64,000 nucleotides of DNA from Desulfosporosinus nitroreducens (GTDB lineage: Bacteria > Bacillota > Desulfitobacteriia > Desulfitobacteriales > Desulfitobacteriaceae), in NCBI RefSeq assembly GCF_023897015.1, contig NZ_JAMHFY010000010.1, positions 1 to 64,000 on the forward strand, in the 5' to 3' direction. The position numbers and the translations under genes were made by a program. This document shows positions 52,420 to 60,994 of the stretch, piece after piece. The notes below the pieces were generated by a model. The model had not been told where the DNA came from, ran no database searches, and saw nothing but the letters and a program-made list of their open reading frames with translations. Positions within the stretch are counted from its first letter, which is position 1. Every line of letters begins with the position of its first letter.

Positions 52420-52668
52420 TATTCTTCATCCTTTCAGGTAAAAAAGTTAAAATACTTGTACATAATTCTGCCTTTTGTGAAATTTTCCTCTATTCTTATA
52501 TGTATACTATTCGATTACTTTACAACAGTTATTACATCTATAAACAAGCATCGACATTAATATATTAATTTAACAAAAAATTTTGTTGATTAGCAGGAAA
52601 TAAAGATCAGACGTCGAAACATTTAAATGCTAGCCACCCGAAGGATTGCCTCGGGTTGGTCAATAACT

Positions 52669-52822
52669 ATTACAGGTGCCCCTATGGGGAGAATAGGGAA
52701 TCAGGGATTAATCCTGAGCGGACCCACCACTGTGAAAAGGGAGTCCCGTACACTGGCCACTGGCTTCGGCTGGGAAGGCGTACGGTGATGATGAGCTTTG
52801 AGCCAGAAGACCTGCCTGTAAT
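52669..52822 (+). ncRNA. Cobalamin (B12) riboswitch
   Basis: The closing stem ATTACAGG (52669-52676) pairs with CCTGTAAT (52815-52822). In between are the conserved blocks AGGTGCCCCT, AGGGAATCAGG, CCTGAGCGGACCC, GCCACTGG, GGGAAGGCG and the strongly conserved GAGCCAGAAGACCTGCC. The family binds adenosyl- or methylcobalamin and represses B12 or cobalt transport and synthesis genes, or alternative B12-independent enzymes. A terminator follows at 52864, so control is by premature termination. Upstream, 52420-52668, a CCACCCGA/TCGGGTTGG hairpin at about 52634 is the only other structure. Confidence 0.92.
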
Positions 52823-52863
52823 ATGAGATAAGCCTGTTTTGACAGGCTTTGGTGGACGATGGT

Positions 52864-52897
52864 AAAGCCCCCAGTCTAAGTGACTGTGGGCTTTTTC
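52864..52897 (+). terminator. Riboswitch expression-platform terminator
   Basis: A 13-bp stem with one mismatch (52864-52876 with 52882-52894), loop TAAGT, then T5. A smaller AAGCCTG/CAGGCTT hairpin at 52830-52849 lies between aptamer and terminator and could take part in the switch. Confidence 0.88.
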
Positions 52898-52980
52898 TAT
52901 TGTCTTTCTTATTTATTGAGCTTTCTTTTTTTATAAGCACTGCAAAGATTAGAACTAGTTTTTCAAGTTAAGTATCGGAG

Positions 52981-53151
52981 GTGTTATCGATTCAGACCAC
53001 AGATCATCAGATGTCCGGTAAGCTTGCATTATTTACTGAAGTGCAGAGTCTTAAATTTTTGGAGACGTCAGAACCGACTCTTCAAGGGATTAATTTGCGA
53101 GTTGAACAAGGGGAATTCATTTTAATAATCGGGCATTACGGCAGGGGTTAG
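52981..53151 (+). pseudogene. Truncated ABC-transporter ATPase gene behind the riboswitch
   Basis: A GTG frame at 52981, preceded by GGAGGT, reads through SEPTLQGINLRVEQGEFILIIG, the beginning of an ABC ATPase up to the Walker A glycine. It then continues HYGRG and stops at TAG. The Walker A lysine and everything after are missing, so it cannot be active. The strand phase fits CbiO/EcfA-type cobalt or vitamin transport ATPases, which would match B12 control, but only about 55 residues remain. A second fragment (MTKLIVDGLRKSGVL, 53171-53218) in another frame follows and is probably part of a different deleted gene. Confidence 0.75.
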
Positions 53152-53299
53152 TATTATAGGTGGAACGATCATGACTAAATTAATTGTTGATGGATTGCGT
53201 AAAAGTGGGGTCTTGTGAAAGTAAGGGGACATTTTGGAAGTTAGGACAGTATTTGACTTGCGCATAGTTATCATGACTTATTTTAGGGAGGCGTAAATA

Positions 53300-54673
53300 T
53301 TGGAGCAGGATTTGAGGTCGTTTATTGAACGAGTTAAGCAGCAAAATCCCTTGGAGGTTGTTCATGTCAAAGAAGAGATTGACCCGATGTATGAAATTAG
53401 TACCTTGATTATGGAATTAGAGAAGGCCCGACGTTATCCGTTAACAATTTTTGAGAATGTTAAAGGGCATGATATTTCGGTTGTGACAAATGTTTTAGCT
53501 CCTCGCGAGCGTTTGGCTTTAGCGATGGATGTTCATCCTAACGATCTGGCTGCTGAATTTTCTAAGCGAATTAATCAGCGGATTGAACCAGTGGAGGTGG
53601 ATGAAGCTCCGTTTCGAGAGAATGCTTTTGTAGGCGCAGAGGTTGATTTGTATAAACTGCCTATCTTGACGCACTTTCCTATTGATGCTGGACCCTACAT
53701 TACTGCGGGATTGGTCATTGCCAAAGATCCCTTGACGGGTGCAGATACGGCAGGTTATCACCGGATGCAGCTTAAAGGGAAGGATAAATTGGGGATTAGT
53801 CTCCACTCTCGCCAACGCTTATGGGAGTATTTTCGCCGCTCAGAAGAACTGGGAAAATCGCTGGAAGCGACTATTGTCCTGGGTATTCATCCGAATATTT
53901 CTATGGGGTCGATGGCCTTAATTCCCTACGATCTTGGTAAATTCGCAGCCATGGGGGGGTTATTCGGGGCTCCTCTGGAGGTTGCTCGCTGTAAGACCGT
54001 AGATCTGATGGTTCCGGCCTATGCTGAGGTGGTCATTGAAGGGGAAATTGTAGCAGGAGAACGAGAATCCGAAGGTCCCTTTGCAGAGTTCACTAATTAT
54101 GCGTGTTATCGCAGTACAGAAAACGTGTTTAAAGTTAAGGGGATTCAATACCGTACAAAACCCCTGTTTCAGGACATTACACCCGGTATGAGTTCGGAAC
54201 ATATTACGATTGTGGGAGTGCAACGTGAGGGGGATGTACTAAATGCCTTGAATAGAACCCTTCCAAATGTTAAGGGTGTTCATGCGCCAATCTCTGCTTG
54301 TGGATTATTTCACTGTTATATTTCTATGAAGAAGATTGCAGAGGGGCAGGCTCAGCAAGCTATCTTTACTGCTTTTTCAGTGGACCATAATCTTAAAATG
54401 GTGGTCGTGGTGGATGAAGACGTAGATGTCTTCGATGAACGACAGGTTCTATGGGCCATGGCAACCCGACTTCAAGCTGACAGGGGTGTGACTATCATAC
54501 CTCAGCATATGGGTATGGGTTGTACTCTTGATCCCTCAAGTGATAACTTAAGTCGCACTGCTAAGATGGGGATTGATGCAACTAAGCCTCTTGAAGGGTT
54601 TGCCCCTACAGTAGAAATGTCGGCTGAGGTGCAACAGAAGATTCGGCGTTTCATGGGGAATTTCGGATTATAA
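53300..54673 (+). CDS. UbiD-family decarboxylase
   Basis: A 457-residue UbiD-fold enzyme. The N-terminal part has YEISTLIMELEK and PLTIFENVKG. The middle has TAGYHRMQLKGKDKLGISLHSRQRLWEYFRR and VIEGEIVAGERESEGPFAEFTNYACYR, with the conserved Arg/Glu/Glu residues of prenylated-FMN decarboxylases. The C-terminus includes VKGVHAPISACGLFHCYISMKK and VVVDEDVDVFDERQVLWAMATR. UbiD enzymes reversibly (de)carboxylate aromatic or unsaturated acids. No ubiX prenyltransferase is in the window. The TTG at 53300 follows GGGAGGCG. It is followed by hyuA/hyuB on the same strand. Confidence 0.9.
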   Translation: MEQDLRSFIERVKQQNPLEVVHVKEEIDPMYEISTLIMELEKARRYPLTIFENVKGHDISVVTNVLAPRERLALAMDVHPNDLAAEFSKRINQRIEPVEVDEAPFRENAFVGAEVDLYKLPILTHFPIDAGPYITAGLVIAKDPLTGADTAGYHRMQLKGKDKLGISLHSRQRLWEYFRRSEELGKSLEATIVLGIHPNISMGSMALIPYDLGKFAAMGGLFGAPLEVARCKTVDLMVPAYAEVVIEGEIVAGERESEGPFAEFTNYACYRSTENVFKVKGIQYRTKPLFQDITPGMSSEHITIVGVQREGDVLNALNRTLPNVKGVHAPISACGLFHCYISMKKIAEGQAQQAIFTAFSVDHNLKMVVVVDEDVDVFDERQVLWAMATRLQADRGVTIIPQHMGMGCTLDPSSDNLSRTAKMGIDATKPLEGFAPTVEMSAEVQQKIRRFMGNFGL

Positions 54674-54814
54674 AAAGAAAGTATAAATTTGGGTGTTGCA
54701 TTAATATGGTACAGCGCATTGTTAATAAGGATTTATTCAATCATTTATGAGAGAGGGATATTGACAGTTTCACCCTAATAATAAGCTTTAAGTTATTGAA
54801 AGAAGAGGGATACC

Positions 54815-56917
54815 ATGTTCGAAATTGCAGTTGACGTAGGCGGAACTTTTGCCGATTTTATTGTTCGAGATCGACAGGGAGGTGTCTTTACTGTAAAGGT
54901 CCCTTCTAGTCATGAAAATCCGATGGAACCAATTGTTCGGGGTTTGACTGAGTTGGCGCAGCGGTTTGACTTATCTATAGAAGAATTTCTTGGGCTAACG
55001 GATAAATTCATTCATGGAACCACGGTTGGGATTAACGCCTTGCTTCAGGGGCAGGGAGCAAAAACTGCTCTAATAACGACGGAGGGGTTTCGAGATGCTT
55101 TAGAATTGCGGCGTTCTCGTTTGGCAGAGCAATGGGATTTTCGCGTTGCTCTGCCTCCAGTTTTAGTTCCCCGTCATCTGCGTATTGGCTTGCGGGAACG
55201 AATGGATTACCAGGGAGTATCGATCAAGACAGCAGATAGAGCACAAATAAAGGAAATTGCCGAGTTTTTGCGTCAAGAAGGAGTAGAATCTGTGGCAGTT
55301 TGTTTGCTCTTTGCTTGTCGTAATCCAGAGCATGAATTAGTTTTTAAAGAGCATTTGCAAGCGTTTTTACCTGAAGTTTTCGTTACACTTTCATCCGAAC
55401 TCTCTTCACAACTGGGAGAATACGAACGGACCACGACGACGGTGTTAAATGCACGTTTAAGCCCTGTCTTGAGTACCTATTTACAAGATCTAAGGTCTTA
55501 TTTGCGTGATAAGGGTCTTCAAGTACCCATTTTAATTGCCCAAAATAATGGTGGTCTAACTGATCTGATACAAGCTAGTAAGCGAGCCGTGCACACTCTT
55601 TTTTCCGGTCCGGCTGGAGGAGTAAAGGGAGGGTGGGCTCTGGCCCGTGAACAGGAATTTTCTGAATTAGTGGTGGGAGATATGGGAGGGACCAGCTTTG
55701 ATGTTTCCTTAATCAGGCAAGGTAAAATGGAGGTGACTCCTCAGGCGGAGATCGCTGGATACCCTGTCCAACTTCCGATGTTAGATATCCATACTGTTGG
55801 GGCAGGCGGGGGAAGTATTGCTTGGTTGGACAAGGGCGGAATGCTTCGGGTTGGTCCTCATTCAGCAGGTGCTAATCCGGGGCCGGCTTGTTACGGACTA
55901 GGAGGTCAAGAGCCAACGATTACGGATGCAGCTTTAATCATGGGGTTACTGGATGGTTCGAATTTTTTAGGCGGACGCATGCCATTGGACATAGAATTAG
56001 CCTGTGAGGCTGTTGAAAAGAAGGTTGCTCACCCATTAGGTTTATCTGTTCCAGAAGCAGCCTATGCTATTTATCAAGTCGCACTTTCATTAATGGCAGA
56101 TGCGGTGTATTTAATGACTGTTAAAAAGGGGTATGATCCTCGTTCCTTTGTTTTAGCGGCTGTTGGTGGAGCGTTGCCTCTGTTTGCGACTGCCTTAGCT
56201 GAGAGAGTTGGGATACAACAAGTTGTGGTTCCGGAACTGGCGCCTGTTTTTTGTGCTCAAGGATTGCATCACGCTCGTTTTCAGCTTGAAGTCTTGCGCA
56301 GCCTTTATGAAGTGTTAGGCGAAGTGCCTAGCCCAAGTTGGAACCAAGTCATACTAGAGTTGCAATCTCAGGCGAATCAAGAGTTGTCTCGGTTAGGGGT
56401 GTGTGCAGATCAACGCGAATATGTTTGGTCGGCTGATTTAAAGTACCCGGACCAACATCATGAAATAAACGTTGACATCCAAGGGGATGTAACAGGCCAA
56501 GAGGTTTGGCTACAGTTAGATACGGGGTTTCATGAAGCTCACCAGAGACTATATGGTTATAGTCAGCCAGAGAAGTCTCTGATACTGGTTAATCTTCGGT
56601 TGCTGGCTCAGGAGAAGGAGAGATCACTTCAGAGCAGATTAGGTCTAAGAGCTGGTTGGGGCAACACTAAGGATATTCAAATATATGAAAAGAGTACAAC
56701 CTTATCAAAAACAAATGAAGTACACTCAGTCTATTTGCAGGGAGCTTTTCAGGATGTTAAGATTTTCGGTTGGCAAGATTTAGAGATGGGAATGCATTTG
56801 CAGGGCCCCGCTTTAATAATAAAAGAGTTTACAACGATTTTAATAGAACAAAATTGGCAGGCTGAACTTGATCAGGTGAGAAATTTAATTATTAAGATAG
56901 GAAAGGATGGACGTTAA
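54815..56917 (+). CDS. hyuA: Hydantoinase/oxoprolinase HyuA-family ATPase subunit
   Basis: A 700-residue protein of the HyuA/acetone carboxylase beta/acetophenone carboxylase family. The ASKHA-type N-terminus is VDVGGTFADFIVRD, with HGTTVGINALLQGQGAKTALITTEGFRD, VVGDMGGTSFDVSLI and DIHTVGAGGGSIAW. Family enzymes use ATP to activate a carbonyl or amide group: N-methylhydantoin or 5-oxoproline hydrolysis, or ketone carboxylation. The ATG at 54815 follows AGAGGGA. It is 2 bp from hyuB, so the two form a complex. The UbiD neighbour suggests a carboxylation/decarboxylation pathway. Confidence 0.88.
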   Translation: MFEIAVDVGGTFADFIVRDRQGGVFTVKVPSSHENPMEPIVRGLTELAQRFDLSIEEFLGLTDKFIHGTTVGINALLQGQGAKTALITTEGFRDALELRRSRLAEQWDFRVALPPVLVPRHLRIGLRERMDYQGVSIKTADRAQIKEIAEFLRQEGVESVAVCLLFACRNPEHELVFKEHLQAFLPEVFVTLSSELSSQLGEYERTTTTVLNARLSPVLSTYLQDLRSYLRDKGLQVPILIAQNNGGLTDLIQASKRAVHTLFSGPAGGVKGGWALAREQEFSELVVGDMGGTSFDVSLIRQGKMEVTPQAEIAGYPVQLPMLDIHTVGAGGGSIAWLDKGGMLRVGPHSAGANPGPACYGLGGQEPTITDAALIMGLLDGSNFLGGRMPLDIELACEAVEKKVAHPLGLSVPEAAYAIYQVALSLMADAVYLMTVKKGYDPRSFVLAAVGGALPLFATALAERVGIQQVVVPELAPVFCAQGLHHARFQLEVLRSLYEVLGEVPSPSWNQVILELQSQANQELSRLGVCADQREYVWSADLKYPDQHHEINVDIQGDVTGQEVWLQLDTGFHEAHQRLYGYSQPEKSLILVNLRLLAQEKERSLQSRLGLRAGWGNTKDIQIYEKSTTLSKTNEVHSVYLQGAFQDVKIFGWQDLEMGMHLQGPALIIKEFTTILIEQNWQAELDQVRNLIIKIGKDGR

Positions 56918-56919
56918 CT

Positions 56920-58662
56920 ATGAATGCCAAGTTGGATGAAGTTATTGAACGGGCAGTGATTGCTAACCGTTTGGATACGATTACTAAAGAAATGGGCTAT
57001 GCCTTAGAGCGGTCGTCTCGTTCACCTATCTTTGCGGAGGCCTGTGATTTTGCCTGTGGCATATGTAACGGGGATGGAGATTTGGTATCTCAGATTAATG
57101 GCATACCGATTTTAGCTGCCGCTGGCACGTTTAGCATTAAAGAAGTGATTCGTAAATACTCGGGGCAAGTTGAAGAGGGAGATGTCTTTATCATCAATGA
57201 TCCTTATCAAGGAGGAAACCATCTCCCGGATATTGGTATTATCACCCCGTTAGTTGTGGAGGGAGAGGTCCTTTTCTACTGTGTCAGCAGGGCCCATCAC
57301 GGAGATATCGGAGGATCTGTTGCTGGTAGTTATAACGCCAAAGCAACTGAGATTTTTCAGGAGGGACTGCGCATTCCGCCGATTAAACTTGTAAGCAAAG
57401 GGCAGGTCTTTAATGAGGTTATGGATCTGATCACTCAAAATGTCAGAAATCCGCACATGCTTCAAAATGATTTATGGGCCCAAATAGGTGCTAACAAGAT
57501 TGGAGTTGTTCGTTTAAAAGAGTTGCTCTATAACTACTCTCCGCCTAGGATAAAAGGGGCAGTGGGATATCTTCTGGATCATGCCGAAAGACTCACGCGT
57601 CAAGCAATAAAGGATATGCCAGATGGGGATTACATGGGTGAAGAGTGGGTGGATGATGATGGCTTTCAAACAAATCCGATTAAAGTCAAGGTGACAGTTA
57701 AGATTAGAGGAGAGGAAATGATGCTGGATTTTGAGGGCACTGATCCTCAAGTCAAAGGCTTTGTCAACTCAGCATTGGTAACAAGTACTACTGCTGCTTG
57801 GATTGGTGCGCTTTGGGCGCTTGGTCCTGATATTCCTCGAAATAGTGGAGCTTTTCGAGCGATTAAGGTTCTTTTACCTGAGGGCAGTTTAGTTAATCCT
57901 CATGATCCAGCGCCAGTAACGTTAAGTACACTGACTCCGGCAAGTGAAATTATTAGTGCTATATTCCAAGCATTAGACTCCGTAGCAGGTGAGCGATTGC
58001 CTGCTGGTTTTGGACGTTATTGCGGTCCATCGTTTTATGGAATCGACCCTCGCAATCAAGAATTTTATGTGGGATTTGCTTTTTGTGCCTTGGGTTCAGG
58101 TGGGGGAATAGCGGGAAGGGATGGTTATCCATATATGGCTCCATTGTCGAACTATGGAGGAGTTCGTGCACCAAACATAGAAGCCAATGAAATCCAATAC
58201 CCGCATTTAACCTTGTGCCATGAAATCGAAATCGATAGCGCAGGAGCTGGCATGTGGCGCGGGGGACCAGGAATTCGTTATAGCATACAGTTTAATGGTG
58301 AACCCACAAATATTGTGATGTTTGGGGATGGGATGAAGGTTCCTCCGTTTGGTACAGCTTCAGGGCAAGCTGGAAGTTTAAACCGTGTTGAATTGGCAAC
58401 ATTAGACGGAGAAAAAATTTCTCTGACGAGTAAAGAAAGTGCGCGTTTGTTGCCGAAGGGGACAGTACTCACAGTAGTTTCCTCAGGCGGCGGAGGGTGG
58501 GGAGATCCTTGGCTGAGAGCCCCAGAGAGTGTATGGCAAGATTTCTTAAATGGAGTTATTTCTGCGAGCAAGGCCAAGCAGGATTATGGAGTCGTCCTAT
58601 TCAAGGAGGGTGTGGATTGGGCAGCAACTGCTGAGCTTCGGTCAGTGGGTTATCGGATGTAA
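56920..58662 (+). CDS. hyuB: Hydantoinase B/oxoprolinase HyuB-family subunit
   Basis: A 580-residue HyuB-type subunit. DTITKEMGYALERSSRSPIFAEACDFACGIC at the start, then VFIINDPYQGGNHLPDIGIITPLV, SRAHHGDIGGSVAGS with candidate metal histidines, and a Gly-rich C-terminal GAGMWRGGPGIRY and SSGGGGWGDP. It supplies the catalytic partner of HyuA. The ATG at 56920 follows AAAGGATGG, translationally coupled to hyuA. The substrate is undetermined. Its end overlaps the convergent protease gene by 13 bp, with no terminator visible. Confidence 0.88.
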   Translation: MNAKLDEVIERAVIANRLDTITKEMGYALERSSRSPIFAEACDFACGICNGDGDLVSQINGIPILAAAGTFSIKEVIRKYSGQVEEGDVFIINDPYQGGNHLPDIGIITPLVVEGEVLFYCVSRAHHGDIGGSVAGSYNAKATEIFQEGLRIPPIKLVSKGQVFNEVMDLITQNVRNPHMLQNDLWAQIGANKIGVVRLKELLYNYSPPRIKGAVGYLLDHAERLTRQAIKDMPDGDYMGEEWVDDDGFQTNPIKVKVTVKIRGEEMMLDFEGTDPQVKGFVNSALVTSTTAAWIGALWALGPDIPRNSGAFRAIKVLLPEGSLVNPHDPAPVTLSTLTPASEIISAIFQALDSVAGERLPAGFGRYCGPSFYGIDPRNQEFYVGFAFCALGSGGGIAGRDGYPYMAPLSNYGGVRAPNIEANEIQYPHLTLCHEIEIDSAGAGMWRGGPGIRYSIQFNGEPTNIVMFGDGMKVPPFGTASGQAGSLNRVELATLDGEKISLTSKESARLLPKGTVLTVVSSGGGGWGDPWLRAPESVWQDFLNGVISASKAKQDYGVVLFKEGVDWAATAELRSVGYRM

Positions 58663-59495
58663 AGTGAGTCCGTAAATGTCTTAGAGATATCTAACGAATA
58701 CATCATTAAAAAAGCTAAAACAGCGATCAGCATAAGATAGGAGAACCCAATCTTTAACCTGAAACTGGGCGCCACGCTCAAATATTGAGCAGTCACTGAT
58801 TTTTGCCGATACATGGTGATTACTTCGTAAACCCCAAAGAATAAGATAATCAGCAGTATATAGGCATGCAGTTTCCAAATGAGAAAGAGAGCCATAACTA
58901 GTCCTATCAACCAAATAAAGGGGGAAATCGCCTTTGAAATTCTACCCCCGTCTAAGGAGCCGAAGGGGAGTAGATTAAAGAGATTTATGAAAGCGCTAAG
59001 ATAGGCTAATCCTGCCCAATAGGGATTACTCGTTAGCAAGTAGAGTCCTAAACAAACAAACGTGATAAACGTCCCGGCTGTTGGACCGCCTATGGCTGAT
59101 ATTGCCTCTTCCCGGACACTTTTGGGTATACTTTTCATTTTTATGAAAGCACCAAGAAAAGGAATGAAAGTAGGAGCAGATACATCTATCCCAAGCCTTT
59201 TACTCGTTATGTAATGACCCATCTCGTGAACGAAAATGACAACAACAAATCCCACAGCAAATAACCAACCATATATTTGAGCATATAGAATGACTGTCAA
59301 TCCCATACTTATAAAGGTTCCTGCAAATTTAGACGCCTTTAACAGCGTAAAGAGGAGCTTGGCAATTACAGCAAGTTTACTAAAATTTAGCAGGCCCAAG
59401 AGAGCAGTGACAACGATACTAAAGATGGTTTTGGTATTTCTCTTTGTTGGTTTTTCTACGTAATTGTCATCACGTCTGTTTTCGTCGTGAAGCAT
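58650..59495 (-). CDS. Site-2 protease family (M50) membrane metalloprotease
   Basis: A 281-residue polytopic protein. The zinc motif HEMGHY (HExxH) is in VVIFVHEMGHYITSKRLG, and the second site is NLLPFGSLDGGRI. These features match the FtsH-independent S2P/M50B proteases that cut transmembrane substrates. The first 30 residues are polar and the catalytic helices follow two others. Substrate unknown. The ATG at 59495 follows GGGGGGAGA. The 3' end overlaps hyuB by 13 bp in convergent orientation. Confidence 0.88.
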   Translation of the reverse strand: MLHDENRRDDNYVEKPTKRNTKTIFSIVVTALLGLLNFSKLAVIAKLLFTLLKASKFAGTFISMGLTVILYAQIYGWLFAVGFVVVIFVHEMGHYITSKRLGIDVSAPTFIPFLGAFIKMKSIPKSVREEAISAIGGPTAGTFITFVCLGLYLLTSNPYWAGLAYLSAFINLFNLLPFGSLDGGRISKAISPFIWLIGLVMALFLIWKLHAYILLIILFFGVYEVITMYRQKSVTAQYLSVAPSFRLKIGFSYLMLIAVLAFLMMYSLDISKTFTDSLYIR

Positions 59496-59786
59496 ATAAT
59501 AGTCTCCCCCCTCATTATCTAATTTTCTTGTTTAATTTGATCGTCATTGGCGGTAATTTTGGGCTTATCGGAAGCCCCCATGCTCCGGGAGTTGGAAGTG
59601 GTTAAAAATTTTGTTATTATATAATTAATTATGTCAGCTCGACCAGTATAACGTGTTATGATAGATAGCCTAACTTAGCTTAGCATAGAAACCTGAGATA
59701 TTGAAAGACATGGTTGTTACTGTTAGCAACTAGATTTTTCAAAATCACCTTAGGAATCGAGTTGTAAAATGAAAGGTGGTTGTTAA

Positions 59787-60074
59787 ATGTTCAAAATTAC
59801 TGAAGATTGCATTCAAAAGAAGACTTTTACTGAGTACTTCAGCTCAGAGGCCAAAAAGGGGACTGAGGAATTTGAACAGCTTATTAAAAAGTTTGAATCT
59901 GAACCGCAGTATATATTCCGTATGCGAGACCACGATCAAGAAGTCTACTACATCGGATATTCAGATGATTGTACTCGCAAGAGTGGATTTGATCCTCTCG
60001 ATATGTATGGAGAGTACTACGGGTGTATTGATATCCAATATATAAATGCGAATGGTGAGTATGAAAGACTATAA
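59787..60074 (+). CDS. Small hypothetical protein
   Basis: A 95-residue soluble protein starting MFKITEDCIQKKTFTEYFSS, with a Lys/Glu-rich helix followed by a beta-rich half (QYIFRMRDHDQEVYYIGYSDDC, YGEYYGCIDIQYINANGEYERL). No family recognised. The ATG at 59787 follows AAAGGTGG, and the gene is followed by a hairpin terminator, so it is likely real. Confidence 0.65.
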   Translation: MFKITEDCIQKKTFTEYFSSEAKKGTEEFEQLIKKFESEPQYIFRMRDHDQEVYYIGYSDDCTRKSGFDPLDMYGEYYGCIDIQYINANGEYERL

Positions 60075-60081
60075 GTAATTG

Positions 60082-60148
60082 AACAAATAAATTCCCCAAT
60101 TAAAATTTTGTGCAGAGCATGAATAAATCGAGGAATTTATTTGTTATT
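60082..60148 (+). terminator. Hairpin after the small hypothetical gene
   Basis: A 14-bp perfect stem (60082-60095 with 60132-60145) with a 36-nt loop that itself holds AAAATTTT. AT-rich, with a T-rich tail. Confidence 0.6.
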
Positions 60149-60258
60149 TTGTAGAAAACAAATAAAATATTGTGACAGAGAAATTAGTTTATAATTTGTT
60201 AATAAATTGTTTATATATATTCAAGATAATTAGTTTAAAATATGAGTATAGGACTTCC

Positions 60259-60380
60259 TTAAAAGGGGGAGTTGTTCCAACGAGTCTGGTATCAAGGCCT
60301 GATCCATGACGGCAGTTGGATATCTGAGCGGTAAGTCTAGACGTGGACGTTACCGCTCAGTGGTACATGCTGTTGCTCAA
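60259..60380 (+). promoter_or_regulatory. Structured leader of unknown type
   Basis: GC-richer than its surroundings. It starts AAAAGGGGGAGTTG and contains an 11-bp perfect hairpin CTGAGCGGTAA (60324-60334) with TTACCGCTCAG (60350-60360). It leads into a small membrane-peptide gene at 60440. The first block is faintly like the yybP-ykoY (Mn2+) riboswitch start AAAGGGGAGTAG, but the rest does not fit that model. Nothing else of note is in 60381-60439. Confidence 0.4.
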
Positions 60381-60439
60381 AGTTTATTAAACACTTCGTT
60401 ACCGTCTTAATTATGGTTAATTGAAAGGGAGGGGCTCGT

Positions 60440-60574
60440 ATGGAAGGATTAGATTTTTTGCTAACTGCCATCTGTTTTTCAGTTTTAGGGTATGGATTAT
60501 GCTATATGACTCTTTCGGTTAATCATAAATCTGAAACTCAAAATGTCAAACCGGAAAATTCATTGCAAAGATGA
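60440..60574 (+). CDS. 44-residue membrane peptide
   Basis: MEGLDFLLTAICFSVLGYGL then CYMTLSVNHK and a polar tail (SETQNVKPENSLQR). One transmembrane helix, with the tail probably in the cytoplasm. The ATG at 60440 follows GGGAGGGG. It is too short to place in a family; the size and topology recall accessory peptides of transporters such as KdpF, but sequence similarity is not evident. It is followed by a terminator, and no transporter is adjacent. Confidence 0.55.
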   Translation: MEGLDFLLTAICFSVLGYGLCYMTLSVNHKSETQNVKPENSLQR

Positions 60575-60652
60575 GAATGATCTGTTCAGAAGAGACTTGA
60601 TAGATGAATGATCAATAGACTTGAATCTAAGAGGACTTAACAAAATATACTG

Positions 60653-60700
60653 GTGCCTATAGGCTGGACAAAAGAGTGTTTAGCCTGTAGGTGCTTTTTT
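60653..60700 (+). terminator. Terminator after the membrane-peptide gene
   Basis: A 13-bp stem with G-U pairs (60653-60665 with 60682-60694) and six T after it. The remaining 60701-60994 holds the aguA promoter region and no gene. Confidence 0.85.
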
Positions 60701-60994
60701 GATATAGTCAGTTTATTTATGTCCCATGGCGCACTATTTACGCGCAAATTTCCAATCACAGGTTTTAGTTGCGGATAAATTGCTTACTATTAATTTGAAA
60801 ATATCTTGAAGCTCTATGCTATAATTTTAACGGAACAACATTCATTATTGGTGATAGCTTGAGTCAGACGGGAGGAATCTAATCTAATGATGTCTGTAAA
60901 GGGTATTGCCAAAACTGGGTTGTAAGGCTATATTCAGTATTGTATTGAAGCATAATACTGAATGGTTACAAATTTAGAATATGAGGGATTATAA

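Noticed and set aside
52701-52940. 79-codon minus-strand frame
   Set aside because: It lies antisense to the cobalamin riboswitch and its terminator.
59551-59605. GC-rich patch upstream of the site-2 protease gene
   Set aside because: Contains a short CTCCGGGAG palindrome but no extended structure or known motif.
60259-60380. Manganese (yybP-ykoY) riboswitch
   Set aside because: Only the first block is similar; the second conserved loop and closing pair could not be placed.
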